Positions 9,811 to 18,460 of a DNA stretch of 47,324 nt are shown here, piece by piece (position 1 is the first letter of the stretch; each line of letters opens with the position of its first letter). The position numbers were made by a program, and so were the translations under genes. A model generated the notes under the pieces. That model did no database searches and was not told the origin of the DNA. It saw nothing but the letters and a program-made list of their open reading frames with translations. This stretch comes from an uncultured Sulfitobacter sp. (GTDB lineage Bacteria > Pseudomonadota > Alphaproteobacteria > Rhodobacterales > Rhodobacteraceae). The stretch spans positions 1 through 47,324 of the forward strand of contig CANMZB010000028.1 in the NCBI GenBank assembly GCA_947502265.1, read 5' to 3'.

Positions 9811-10628
9811 GGCGTTGTCAGACAAATACGAACCAGCCTCAGCTACGGCAATAGCACTGCCCATTATGAGGCACAAAGACAACGCCACTCGTTAAGAGCG
9901 GCATCTCGATTGAGTTTGAAGTTATCTCGAGAGTAAAGGTGTCGTTCCTTGTTGAAGTGGTTGTTAATTGAGGACTGCACGGCAACGAATTTCTGTAGAG
10001 ACCGCATCTGCCTGAAGCGCAGCATGGCGCGTTCTCGTCGTCGAAATGGCAGATGGGAGTTTTCGGCCCGGTTGTTTTGCCGGTGCCCCGTTTCCTGCTT
10101 TGACACGTTGCCAATGACTTTCATTGCGGCGCCGTAAGACGGCAATTTGTCTGTTACGATGATCTCTGGCTGGCCGTAGCGCTTCATTGATTTTCTGAGG
10201 AATTTCAACGCCGCTTTGCGATCACGGCGTTTCGTGACGTAGCTTTCCAGCACCTCACCTTCGTGATCAACCGCCCGCCAAAGATAGTGCGTCACGCCGT
10301 TGATCTTCACAAAAATTTCGTCCAAGTGCCACTGCCAGTTTGAATGTGCCCGCATCTTCTCGACACGCCTTTTACGTATTTCTGCACCAAAAATTGGGCC
10401 AAACCGGTTCCACCAGAAACGGATAGTTTCATGGCTGACATCGACGCCCCGTTCATGCAGCAGATCCTCGACGTTCCGAAGCGATAACGGAAACCTAACG
10501 TAGAGCATGACCGCGAGGCGGATGATCTCTGGGCTGGTTTTGAAATACCGAAAAGGGGAGCGCTTTGTCATTCGGCAAGCCTAGGTCGGCGCCCTGCCCT
10601 GCTCAAGCCAGTTTGCTCTGACAGGGCC
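9811..10628 (-). mobile_element. IS6-family insertion sequence, copy 1
   Basis: An 818 bp element bounded by imperfect inverted repeats: left GGCGTTGTCAGA and right (read inward) GGCCCTGTCAGA. It contains a complete transposase on the - strand. Flanking 8-mers (ggcggcac and cgttggat) are not duplicated, so it did not arise by a simple insertion here; IS6 elements move by cointegrate formation and often create adjacent deletions. It cuts off the 5' part of a histidine kinase gene. The same length and ends recur at 18461. Confidence 0.88.
9864..10571 (-). CDS. IS6-family DDE transposase
   Basis: A 235-residue complete transposase. Seen: an N-terminal HTH-like region (VEDLLHERGVDVSHETI), first catalytic Asp84 in HLDEIF, second Asp141 in VTDKLPSYG and a likely third acidic residue Glu170 in NNRAENSH, followed by the basic FRRRERAM stretch typical of the family. 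It differs from the copy at 18514 at only about ten residues, so the two elements diverged before or independently of forming the bracketed segment. Likely active. Confidence 0.92.
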   Translation of the reverse strand: MTKRSPFRYFKTSPEIIRLAVMLYVRFPLSLRNVEDLLHERGVDVSHETIRFWWNRFGPIFGAEIRKRRVEKMRAHSNWQWHLDEIFVKINGVTHYLWRAVDHEGEVLESYVTKRRDRKAALKFLRKSMKRYGQPEIIVTDKLPSYGAAMKVIGNVSKQETGHRQNNRAENSHLPFRRRERAMLRFRQMRSLQKFVAVQSSINNHFNKERHLYSRDNFKLNRDAALNEWRCLCAS

Positions 10629-11134
10629 CGTTGGATGCTGCACGGCTGGATGCTGGTCAGATCGGCGCACGTCATGTGCAATGTGATCTGGCTGACATCA
10701 TCCGGACTGTCTGCACCCGCCAACGAGAGGCCACACAGCAACGCCCTATCGAGATCACTCAGGAAACGTCCGGCCCGCATATCGCATTCTGTGATCCGAC
10801 TCATGTCGAACAGGTGCTGGCAAACCTGATGTCCAACGCTGAGAAATTCGCAAACCCCGGAACGCCTGTATCTGTTCGGCTGCACAGCGACGCCGCAAGC
10901 CTGTTTTGCGATGTACACAACATTGCGCTCCCCATCCCTGAGCCGGATCAGCAACAAATTTTCGAGCGCAACTATCGAGGTGCAAACAGCATAGGTGTCG
11001 CAGGCACTGGCATCGGGTTATTCATGGCGCGCACCTTGGCGCGGATGCAAGACGGAGAGGTCTCTTTGCTGCCCAATACCGACGGCGTAACCTTTCGCAT
11101 GACATTGCCTAGATACACCGCAGGTGCCTCATGA
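10629..11134 (+). pseudogene. histidine kinase, 5'-truncated (C-terminal ATPase part)
   Basis: About 168 codons of a sensor kinase survive: the end of the dimerisation helix (LDAARLDAGQ), an N-box HVEQVLANLMSNAEKFANP, an F-box IFERNYRG and a G2 box GTGIGLFMARTLA. The G1 region reads VHNIALPIP, without the usual DxGxG. The IS6 end at 10628 has removed all sensing domains and the phosphorylated histidine; a TTG at 10631 is the only nominal start. It overlaps the response-regulator start by 4 bases, showing they were a two-component operon. The remnant cannot act as a normal sensor kinase. Confidence 0.8.
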
Positions 11135-12183
11135 CGCCCGAAACCGACCCCGCGCTTATTCTCGTTATCGAAGATGAAAGCACGCTGCGCCAGGACATCG
11201 TAGAAGAGTTGCAGGAAGCTGGTTACCATACGTTGGCAGCTAAAGACGGGCATGCAGCGCTGGAAATTCTGAACATCACCAAGCCCGATCTACTGCTGTG
11301 TGACATCACAATGCCCGGTTTGGACGGCTATGAGGTGCTAAAGACACTGCGCGCGCAGTATCCTGACCTCAGCACCACACCGTTTGTCTTTTTGACCGCC
11401 CTTTCGGATCCTCGCGAGGTGATCGAAGGCAAGCTACTGGGGGCCGACGATTATCTTGTCAAACCCGTCGATTATGACTTGATGTTAGCTACCGTTGCAG
11501 CCCGCCTGCGGCAGGTCAGCCGCATCCGTAGCCGCCACCAAGACGAGATTTCAGCTTTACGTCGCACCCTATCCGGGCTGTCAGGCAGCGGAGCCAAAGC
11601 GGCGCTCGATCTAATCGCGGTGGGAGTTATCTTGCTGGATGGGCACGGCAAGCTGGTTCACGTCAATCGAGGTGCCCAAGAGATGATTTCAGAAGCCGGT
11701 ATCATCATTGGCGCAAATGATACCATCCGCTCCCCCGACCCGTTGTCCGACCGCGATCTACAAAGCGCCCTATCCGACACTCTGGGGATGGCGCTACAAG
11801 GCCGTGAAAAGGTCGCGGGGGTTATGCTGCACGTGCCGCAAAGTCTAAACACAGTCCCCGTCATGATTTGTTCGCTGATACAAGGCACAAGCGCGTCCGC
11901 CGATACACCTCATGTGGCGCTATTTCTCACAGCTCAAGATCATCGCAAACGCGTCAACGAACCGCTTTTGATGGATCTGTTTGGCCTCACACACACGGAA
12001 GCACGGGTCGCAGCGGCCTTATCCCGCAACACCCGCCCAGCAGATGTCGCGCTCGAGCTCGGTGTTTCGCAAACAACCATCTCGTTTCACATTCGCAATC
12101 TATTCCAAAAAACCGGCACCAACCGCCAAACCGACTTTATCGCGCTGATCCACGCCGGACCAATGATAATCCAGACAAAATAA
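11131..12183 (+). CDS. response regulator, REC domain with LuxR-type HTH
   Basis: A 350-residue regulator. The REC domain (1-125) has acidic E14/D15, phospho-acceptor D58 in LLLCDITMPG, T89 and K111 in YLVKPVD, so it is chemically competent. A linker (about 150-270) contains a PAS-like reading (IAVGVILLDGHGKLVHVNRGA). The C-terminus (about 285-345) is a LuxR-type HTH: LTHTEARVAAALSRN ... ELGVSQTTISFHIRNLFQKT. Its partner kinase directly upstream is truncated by IS6, so it is now an orphan unless another kinase phosphorylates it. It may depend on IS-borne transcription. Target genes are unknown. Confidence 0.87.
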   Translation: MTPETDPALILVIEDESTLRQDIVEELQEAGYHTLAAKDGHAALEILNITKPDLLLCDITMPGLDGYEVLKTLRAQYPDLSTTPFVFLTALSDPREVIEGKLLGADDYLVKPVDYDLMLATVAARLRQVSRIRSRHQDEISALRRTLSGLSGSGAKAALDLIAVGVILLDGHGKLVHVNRGAQEMISEAGIIIGANDTIRSPDPLSDRDLQSALSDTLGMALQGREKVAGVMLHVPQSLNTVPVMICSLIQGTSASADTPHVALFLTAQDHRKRVNEPLLMDLFGLTHTEARVAAALSRNTRPADVALELGVSQTTISFHIRNLFQKTGTNRQTDFIALIHAGPMIIQTK

Positions 12184-12246
12184 CGCCGGCGCCAGCCCCG
12201 CAAGGCAGTGCAGGTATTTAGGCTACACGCAAAAAAGGTCTCGAGT

Positions 12247-13100
12247 GGTCTTGTCAGAAGGATTTGGGTTGAGACGGGCAGTTCCGTTTCGTAGCCTATG
12301 CTCATGATAAAGATAAACCCATTCAAGGGTTTTCATAGCAGCCCTGAGATCATCCGCCTCGCAGTCATACTATATGTTCGCTTTCCTTTGTCGCTGAGGA
12401 ATGTCGAAGATCTTTTGCACGAGCGCGGTATCGATATCAGCCACAAAACGGTTCGATATTAGTGGAACCGATTTGGCCCATGTTCGCCGCTGAAATCCGC
12501 CATAAACGAGTGCAGCAGATGCGGTCGTATTCGAACCGGCAGTGGCATCTGGACGATGTCACTGCCCGGCAAGGCATGCTTTCATGCCTGAGAGGATTTT
12601 CGTGAAGATCAACGCAGAGACGCACTACCTCTGGCGTGCCGTTGATCACGAAGGTGAGGTGCTGGAAAGCTAGGTGACAAAGCGCCGGAATCGCAAAAAA
12701 GCGTTGAAATTCCTTAGGGAATCGATGAAGCGTCACAGCCACCCTCTTATCTTTGTGACTGACAAACTCCGGTCATACGGCGCGGCAATGAAGGACATCG
12801 GCAACGCTGACCGACAGGAAACGGGCCACCGGAAAAATAACATAGCTGAGAATTCGCACCTGCCGTTTCGACGACGAGAACGAGCCATGCAACGGTTTTG
12901 CAGCATGCGAAGTTTACAGAAATTCGCCGCCGTTCATTTTTCTGTCTGCAATCATTTCAACCACGAGCGCCACATCTATTCACGCGACAATTTCAAGCTG
13001 AACCGTGCCTCTGCTCTCGTTGAGTGGCGCGGTCTCGGCACGGCATAAAGGACAGTCTCATTGTCCTTGCAGAGACTGGTTGAATCCATCTGACAACACC
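12247..13100 (+). mobile_element. decayed IS6-family element, opposite orientation
   Basis: Both ends are still recognisable: GGTCTTGTCAGA at 12247-12258 matches the transposase-start end of the intact copies, and the segment ending CTGACAACACC at 13100 matches their other end. Length is 854 bp, slightly longer than 818 because of an internal insertion near 12565. No target duplication is seen (tctcgagt versus tgtctacc). It is older than the two intact copies and lies in the other orientation. It interrupts an unidentified gene on its right. Confidence 0.75.
12304..13048 (+). pseudogene. degenerate IS6 transposase
   Basis: The reading begins MIKINPFKGFHSSPEIIRLA and follows the intact transposases (HERGIDISHKTVRY, then an in-frame stop). 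Further lesions are frameshifts and an insertion after HLDDV around 12560-12600, and a second stop just before VTKRRNRKKAL. The 3' half from 12674 to 13048 remains open and includes TDKLRSYGAAM and NNIAENSHLPF. At least two stops and one frameshift make it inactive. Confidence 0.85.
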
Positions 13101-13612
13101 TGTCTACCCGCGTCCCCTGCACTGATCTTGCGATAAAGCACCAAGGCACATGGGGCCCAACGTCAAACGGGTTAAGCCGCCCAATATGTTCACCGCCATA
13201 TGAATCGATTACGTCCTGCCGGATTGCCGCCCCTAAACTAATGCGGTCAACTTGAACAAAACTGGCTGGATACAGACCGGCGTTCGTCAGGCCTAGCAAA
13301 AGTTCTATCCCATACGTGATGCGATACCGGACTCGGTCGTGCGCACCCTCACTGGACTCAAGCGCCAGAACCGCTACCGTTAGCGGCCTGATCTTAGCGC
13401 TCGGAAAAACACTGCCAATTGCAGGTCTACAGGATCCAGAACAGCAAGAATCTGGTCGAATGTCTGTAGGGTATCTTGCATTTCATACCCCTCCATAAAA
13501 CGACCGGACAACTGCTTAAACGGATCAAGGTCGCCCGACTGCGCCAAGACAGAAGTTTTTTGAATAATGACCCCAGGCTCTGAAAACAGGCATCACAAAG
13601 TCAACGAAACGA
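13101..13612 (-). pseudogene. remnant of an unidentified gene
   Basis: Reading leftwards, one frame gives SVLAQSGDLDPFKQLSGRFM then LQTFDQILAVLDPVDLQLAV and stops near 13395. A shifted frame then continues VRYRITYGIELLLGLTNAGL and GAAIRQDVIDSYGGEHIGRL up to the IS6 end at 13100. The natural-looking amino-acid patterns in two abutting frames suggest one frameshifted and truncated gene. I do not recognise the family. It is unlikely to be functional. Confidence 0.4.
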
Positions 13613-13650
13613 GGCTTTGCCTTACTCATCTTACTCCACTTTATTTGCTC

Positions 13651-13665
13651 TTAGATTCATTCTAA
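13651..13665 (+). promoter_or_regulatory. PerR/Fur-family box upstream of catalase
   Basis: TTAGATTCATTCTAA is an inverted repeat (TTAGA, 5 bases, TCTAA) matching the PerR-box pattern TTATAATNATTATAA at 11 of 14 defined positions. It lies 38 bases before the catalase start, where a repressor would block transcription. Peroxide-responsive Fur-family regulators control catalases in many bacteria; which family member acts here is not determinable. Confidence 0.5.
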
Positions 13666-13703
13666 AATGCATTGAGATTCGTTGCATAAAATGGAGGAAA
13701 ATT

Positions 13704-15218
13704 ATGTCTGATGATGTCTTAAACAAAGGGAAGTGTCCGGTATCTCACCTGACAACAGATTTCGGCGCGCCGGTCGTCGACAACCAGAACTCAATGACTG
13801 CTGGAAAGCGTGGGCCCGTACTTGTGCAGGATATCTGGCTCAATGAAAAGCTGGCCAATTTCGTGCGCGAAGTCATCCCTGAGCGCCGCATGCATGCCAA
13901 AGGGTCTGGCGCATTCGGCACGTTCACCGTGACCAATGACATCAGCCGCTACACACGCGCCAAGATATTCAGTGAAGTGGGCAAGAAGACCGAAATGTTC
14001 GCCCGCTTCAGCACCGTAGCAGGCGAGCGTGGCGCAGCAGATGCCGAGCGTGACATTCGCGGCTTTGCGCTCAAGTTCTACACCGAAGAAGGCAACTGGG
14101 ACATGGTGGGCAACAACACCCCTGTTTTCTTTCTGCGGGACGCCAAGAAATTCCCCGATCTCAACAAAGCTGTGAAACGTGACCCGCGCACCAACATGCG
14201 CTCGCCCACCAACAACTGGGATTTCTGGACGCTTCTGCCTGAAGCCCTGCATCAGGTCACAGTGGTGATGTCTGATCGCGGCATCCCCAAAAGCTACCGC
14301 CATATGCATGGTTTCAGCAGCCATACCTACAGCTTCTGGAACGAAGCGGGTGAGCGTTTCTGGGTGAAGATGCACTTCCGGACCCAGCAGGGCATCGAGA
14401 ACCTGACCGACGCAGAGGCCGCAGCAGTCGTGGCTGATGACCGCGAAAGCAATCAGCGTGATCTGTTTGACGCAATTGAGCGCGGTGATTTCCCGCGTTG
14501 GAAAATGTATGTGCAAATCATGCCGGAGGCCGAGGCGGAAACTTACGGTGTCCATCCGTTCGACCTGACCAAAGTGTGGTATAAAGGCGATTATCCACTC
14601 ATCGAGGTTGGCGAGTTCGAACTGAATCGCAATTCGGAAAACTATCACGCGGATGTCGAGCAGGCTGCTTTCTCGCCGTCAAATCTCGTGCCTGGAATCA
14701 GTGTTTCACCCGACAAGATGCTTCAAACGCGGCTGATTAACTATCCGGACTCGCAGCGCTACCGGCTGGGCGTTAACTACCAGCAGGTGCCGGTCAACGC
14801 AGCTAAGTGTCCGGTGATGAGCAACCACCGCGACGGCCTTGGCCGTGTGGATGACAATTACGGCAGACTACCGCACTATCAACCGAACAGCTTTGGCCAA
14901 TGGGTCGATCAGCCGCAATACGCCGAACCGCCGCTCAAGATTGACGGCAATGCCGAGATGTTCGACTTCCGCGAGGATGACGACGACTACTACACCCAGC
15001 CCCGCAAGCTTTTCCAGTTGATGACGCCGGCGCAACAGGAGGTTTTATTTGACAACACCGGTCGAAACATGGGCGATGCTCCAGACTTCATAAAGCAGCG
15101 CCACATCGACAACTGCACACGTTGCGACCGTGCTTACGGCGAAGGTGTTGCCAAGGCCTTGGGTATGTCGGTCAAATCGCCAGAAGAACTATCCTTGAAG
15201 CCTGAATTGGCAGAGTAA
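13704..15218 (+). CDS. monofunctional heme catalase
   Basis: A 504-residue small-subunit catalase that converts hydrogen peroxide to water and oxygen. Catalytic His64 is in [12 protein letters not shown], Asn137 in [11 protein letters not shown] and the heme-ligating Tyr347 in [12 protein letters not shown]. The full chain (about 480-510 is usual for this clade) is intact and no signal peptide is present, so it is cytoplasmic. Start at 13704 is supported by GGAGG at 13693-13697; upstream in-frame codons are unlikely. It stands alone between IS remnants, with a Fur-family-like box in its promoter, and so travels as a stress-resistance cargo of the IS6-bracketed segment. Confidence 0.93.
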   Translation: MSDDVLNKGKCPVSHLTTDFGAPVVDNQNSMTAGKRGPVLVQDIWLNEKLANFVREVIPERRMHAKGSGAFGTFTVTNDISRYTRAKIFSEVGKKTEMFARFSTVAGERGAADAERDIRGFALKFYTEEGNWDMVGNNTPVFFLRDAKKFPDLNKAVKRDPRTNMRSPTNNWDFWTLLPEALHQVTVVMSDRGIPKSYRHMHGFSSHTYSFWNEAGERFWVKMHFRTQQGIENLTDAEAAAVVADDRESNQRDLFDAIERGDFPRWKMYVQIMPEAEAETYGVHPFDLTKVWYKGDYPLIEVGEFELNRNSENYHADVEQAAFSPSNLVPGISVSPDKMLQTRLINYPDSQRYRLGVNYQQVPVNAAKCPVMSNHRDGLGRVDDNYGRLPHYQPNSFGQWVDQPQYAEPPLKIDGNAEMFDFREDDDDYYTQPRKLFQLMTPAQQEVLFDNTGRNMGDAPDFIKQRHIDNCTRCDRAYGEGVAKALGMSVKSPEELSLKPELAE

Positions 15219-15240
15219 CACGTCAGTGCAATTTTTTGAG

Positions 15241-15259
15241 GGGGGGCTTTGAGCCCCCC
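15241..15259 (+). terminator. strong hairpin after catalase
   Basis: GGGGGGCT and AGCCCCCC (15241-15248 and 15252-15259) form an 8 bp stem with a 3-base loop, 22 bases after the stop. A T-run lies before rather than after the stem, so it is not a canonical intrinsic terminator, but it probably ends or stabilises the catalase mRNA. Confidence 0.55.
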
Positions 15260-15593
15260 TAAAGGAAAACTGCGATGGAGTGCTGACATATTACCATCAA
15301 GCCCCAACGGGTGCCTTCGATGCTCGCCTGATAGTGCGCCACGCTAGCGGCGCGCACATTGGAGAGAGGGTTGGAAAGAACGGCACAGGCCCTATGCAGG
15401 ACCGGTTCTGTCGCAAGTTTTGTACTCCGATTGCCAATTCCATGCGCGGTTGTCATGGCTCAGCAACCAATTATCTCGGTGGATTTCCAATGTGATCTCG
15501 GTCAAAGGCTGCCACTTCCCGAAACCTATGCTTCCACGGGAGTTTTGGTAACGCAAAAAGCCTCCCGAGGACGCCTGCTAACATATTGTTTTT
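15260..15593. other. intergenic DNA, no gene recognised
   Basis: Short open frames on both strands (about 65-70 codons) show no family motif or ribosome-binding site. The stretch probably contains gene remnants from previous insertions. It ends at the IS1595-family target duplication (15586-15593). Confidence 0.4.
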
Positions 15594-16310
15594 GGGGCTG
15601 TCCTAGATAACTAGTTCAGATAGCTTCTAACCCATTGCCTTAGCTGTAGTAACTGGGCTGACTGGTCACTGTTGTTAAATCTCCACTCACACTCCTTCAA
15701 GAATAGCCCGAAATGTGCCTTTGGGACACCGTTGAATTTGCGCATGTGACGCTTGGCCTGGTTCCAGAAGTTCTCGATGCCGTTGATGTGATTGCGGCGG
15801 TCGGCAAAGAGCTTGGAATGGTTGATCCGAAAGTGGTGAAAGGCGGAAACATCCAGTATATTGTAGCCCCGCCAACAGTCCGAGTAGACGATACTGTCGG
15901 GAACCACTTTGCGCTCTATGATCGGGATCAGTGTCGCCCCTGACGCATCTGGAATGATCTTCGTGTAAACCTTTCCACCGCGCTTGAGTAGACCAAACAC
16001 CGGGATTTTTCCGGCTGCTCCACGTCCGCGTTTTCCTTTGCGCTTGCCGCCAAAGTAGCTCTCATCAACCTCGATCTCGCCACCAAACATGGCCTCGCTC
16101 TCAGCCTTCAATTCATAGGCAATGATCTCGCGCAGACGCTGGAAGTAATAGGCGGCAGTGTTGCGATGAACCCCACACAGACTGGCCGCCGTCCGCGCCG
16201 TGGTCCCTGCCACAAAGTGTTCGATTAGACGTGATTGCTTATGTTGGCTTAAACGACTCTTCCTCATGCGCATCATGATAACCCCAATGTTGGTTATCTA
16301 GGACAGCCCC
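15594..16310 (-). mobile_element. intact IS1595-family insertion sequence
   Basis: A 717 bp element with perfect 18 bp terminal inverted repeats (GGGGCTGTCCTAGATAAC at both ends) and a perfect 8 bp direct duplication TTGTTTTT on each side (15586-15593 and 16311-16318). It carries one transposase on the - strand. Perfect ends and duplication indicate a simple, fairly recent insertion. It lies within the segment bracketed by the IS6 copies. Confidence 0.95.
15611..16276 (-). CDS. IS1595-family transposase
   Basis: A 221-residue ISXO2-like DDE transposase. Seen: an N-terminal HTH (TARTAASLCGVHRNTAAYYF), the first catalytic motif IEVDESYFGGKRKGKRGRG, then VYSDCWRGY with the second acidic residue, and a C-terminal HINGIENFWNQAKRHMRKFNG block (third acidic residue Glu in GIENFW). 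All family blocks are present and the frame is open, so it is probably active. ATG at 16276 or the in-frame ATG three bases later can serve as start. Confidence 0.93.
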   Translation of the reverse strand: MMRMRKSRLSQHKQSRLIEHFVAGTTARTAASLCGVHRNTAAYYFQRLREIIAYELKAESEAMFGGEIEVDESYFGGKRKGKRGRGAAGKIPVFGLLKRGGKVYTKIIPDASGATLIPIIERKVVPDSIVYSDCWRGYNILDVSAFHHFRINHSKLFADRRNHINGIENFWNQAKRHMRKFNGVPKAHFGLFLKECEWRFNNSDQSAQLLQLRQWVRSYLN

Positions 16311-16318
16311 TTGTTTTT

Positions 16319-16784
16319 TGTTTGTTTATTTTGGTTGCGGGAGCTCGATTTCAGAAATACTTGCCTTTGTATAATACGCCAAAACCAGATCACGCTTACC
16401 AAATCAATGCTTAGTGATTGCCAGCGACCACAGCTTTTACCGTCAAAGAGGGCGGCTTGCGGTCATTCGCTGCGGGTGGCAAGCATGTAGCCAAAGCGTA
16501 AAAAGCGGACGCTCCCTCCCGCCCTGTGTGGCGCTGCATTAACCTCAAGCGGAGCTGGTGTCACAGACAGCTCCAGTGCCTTATTGCCGGACGTGCCAGC
16601 GTGACTGGCCCGAAAACGTCAGAAGGGCCACGTTCCTAAACCACCTGCTGGGGCATTATCGATTGTTGTGTGGCAGAAGGTGCGGAAAGGATCTATTAAA
16701 TATATTTTTATAGACATGCTGTCTGATACGAGTGGTGGCTCGTGTGTGTTTTGGATGGCGAGAGCATATTGTAAGGTAAACGAG
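16319..16784. other. intergenic DNA upstream of rnlA
   Basis: No gene is recognised. The first part is AT-rich next to the IS duplication. The part from about 16440 to 16660 is GC-rich and looks like non-coding remnant. An AT-rich stretch (16685-16715) about 70-100 bases before rnlA could contain its promoter. Confidence 0.35.
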
Positions 16785-17855
16785 ATGACCGACCACAAAG
16801 ACTTAAATCTGGATCGCGAGACACTGGATGAACACATTCAGAACTTCATGAAGTCAAAGGGCTACTCAATTGACGGCGAAATTGAAACAACAACCAAGAA
16901 GAAAAGGGTGAGCTTTGGTGCTGCGGGAGCTCAGTTTGCAACCGTGGATTTACACCTAACCAAGACGGGAGCGACCACCATCCAATGGAAGATGGGAAAG
17001 AACCAGCCGGTAGGTGAGGAGCTCGCTTCCCACTTGAAGGCCACGATCAATCCCGCCGAATTTGAGAACGTCAATTATTCCCTTAAAGGAATAACGGCTG
17101 TTTCATTCGATTCTATTTTGGATCTTCTTGGCGAAGAAGTCGAGATTAAGACCACTCGTGATGAAGTAAATTGCAAGCAGGTAACGCTAAGGAGCGTTCA
17201 ACATCAAGACTCCCTCAAACTCACTCACCATCGCACAACAAGGGTATTGCAGATTCAGGGAAAACCTCTTTTTTGCTATCGGCGAGTCATATTTATGCTC
17301 ACCGACCTTTTAGACCTGAAGGGTCTTGAGCAAGTTTTGTATCGTAAAGATGACAGCAGCGCGGACATTGTCAGGAAAGAAATGGCCGAAGATTACCTCA
17401 AGGGGTTCTTCCCTTCTACTTACGATCATATCCCGAAGGATATTAAAAATCTTCTGATTTCCAGTTGCTGCGTCAAGCTTGCTGCGCCGAATCTGCCAGA
17501 CTATTGCCTGCTACTTTACCCTGACCTGCGGTCTCTGGAAGGTGCATTAAAACTAGAGATGGCTGACTGCCAGATGTCATATCAGGATGCCAAAAATGGC
17601 TTTGGCGACTTCTTTGTATGTGAATCTGGCGCATGCACGCTCAAACCCGAGTATACGGAGAACGTTTCAAAAAAGATGGTAAAAGCGTTCAATATTGGTT
17701 ATACTTTTTACCGGAAGCACCGTCATGCAATTTTTCACATGGAAGAATTTGATGGCAGTAGTCGGATGATAGCTACCTTAGACTCAGCTATTAGTTTGTC
17801 AAAAGACGCATATTCGGCGATTGACGCCCTCTATACGGCAAGAATGGAAGAATGA
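16785..17855 (+). CDS. rnlA: RnlA-family toxin (RNase LS)
   Basis: A 356-residue homologue of E. coli RnlA (357 residues), the endoribonuclease toxin that degrades mRNA and blocks T4-like phage when its antitoxin is lost. Conserved stretches recognised along the chain include INPAEFE(N)VN, LQIQGKPLFCYR, LLDLKGLEQVL and CVKLAAPNLPDYCLLLYP. The HEPN catalytic motif R-x4-H is intact as RHAIFH (residues 313-318). Start at 16785 is chosen for AAGG 8 bases upstream and because it gives the family length; an upstream in-frame codon at 16668 is not needed. It overlaps rnlB by 4 bases. Lower GC than neighbours suggests separate acquisition. Confidence 0.92.
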   Translation: MTDHKDLNLDRETLDEHIQNFMKSKGYSIDGEIETTTKKKRVSFGAAGAQFATVDLHLTKTGATTIQWKMGKNQPVGEELASHLKATINPAEFENVNYSLKGITAVSFDSILDLLGEEVEIKTTRDEVNCKQVTLRSVQHQDSLKLTHHRTTRVLQIQGKPLFCYRRVIFMLTDLLDLKGLEQVLYRKDDSSADIVRKEMAEDYLKGFFPSTYDHIPKDIKNLLISSCCVKLAAPNLPDYCLLLYPDLRSLEGALKLEMADCQMSYQDAKNGFGDFFVCESGACTLKPEYTENVSKKMVKAFNIGYTFYRKHRHAIFHMEEFDGSSRMIATLDSAISLSKDAYSAIDALYTARMEE

Positions 17856-18190
17856 CCGAGACAATACGCATAATCGGTGAAATCGCTGTGGTTACGGCCA
17901 CGGCAGATTTTCATCCCTTGCGTGAGATTAAACTGCTCACCTCGAAACTCGATAGCTTAAGCTTCGAGGGTTTAGTGCTTTTTGATTTGCTTTCGGTGAA
18001 CGGACTGGCCTCAAATCGATATGCTTCAATGAGGTTTGGGAAAAACGGGTTTGATCGTAGCTCATTCGCGGTAGAGAGCCACGTAAATTCAGCTATCCAA
18101 GAGGAGCAAGATTTGATGGCGAGAAGCGATCAAGTGTTTCTTCGTGGCAGTGTCCTCTCGTCTAGCGAATTGAAGAGGTTCATGCAGTAG
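17852..18190 (+). CDS. rnlB: RnlB-family antitoxin
   Basis: A 112-residue antitoxin that would bind and inhibit RnlA. The family pattern is seen in LTSKLDSLSFEGLVLFDLLSVNGL followed (after about 50 residues) by VFLRGSVLSSSELKRF, which parallels the E. coli protein's ILFDLLCANG and EASVLSPDDV. The ATGA overlap with rnlA indicates translational coupling, which helps balance toxin and antitoxin. In E. coli the antitoxin is unstable and phage shut-off of host expression releases RnlA; the same logic is likely here. A little shorter than the E. coli protein (123). Confidence 0.88.
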   Translation: MTETIRIIGEIAVVTATADFHPLREIKLLTSKLDSLSFEGLVLFDLLSVNGLASNRYASMRFGKNGFDRSSFAVESHVNSAIQEEQDLMARSDQVFLRGSVLSSSELKRFMQ

Positions 18191-18460
18191 AACTGCAAGT
18201 GTCTTTGACATCCACTATTTTCGCTTATGTCGTTCAGCAGACAAGCAAGGCGCATACGAGCGTTTACTGGCACGCAAGAGGTTACAGGCCGAGCAAGCTG
18301 CGGCCGATGGGCAACCGAACTCCTAATCACAAAGTATATTTTGCAGAAGCAGTTGCACAAATCTGCAATGCGTTTTGCATTGTCTAGATATCCGTCATCA
18401 CCGCATCTCAAGACTATGGCGTTAGTTCTTCTTCATCGGAATCCCGTCAATCATCCTGCC

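Noticed and set aside
9803..10636. Target duplications of the two IS6 copies, including cross-pairs between their flanks
   Set aside because: The four flanking 8-mers (ggcggcac, cgttggat, atcctgcc, cctgtgtg) do not match in any pairing or orientation.
13791..14648. 285-codon open frame opposite the catalase
   Set aside because: Antisense to a well-conserved catalase; no motif or SD.
15260..15593. Short frames between catalase and IS1595 as genes
   Set aside because: No SD, no motif and no composition bias; treated as non-coding.
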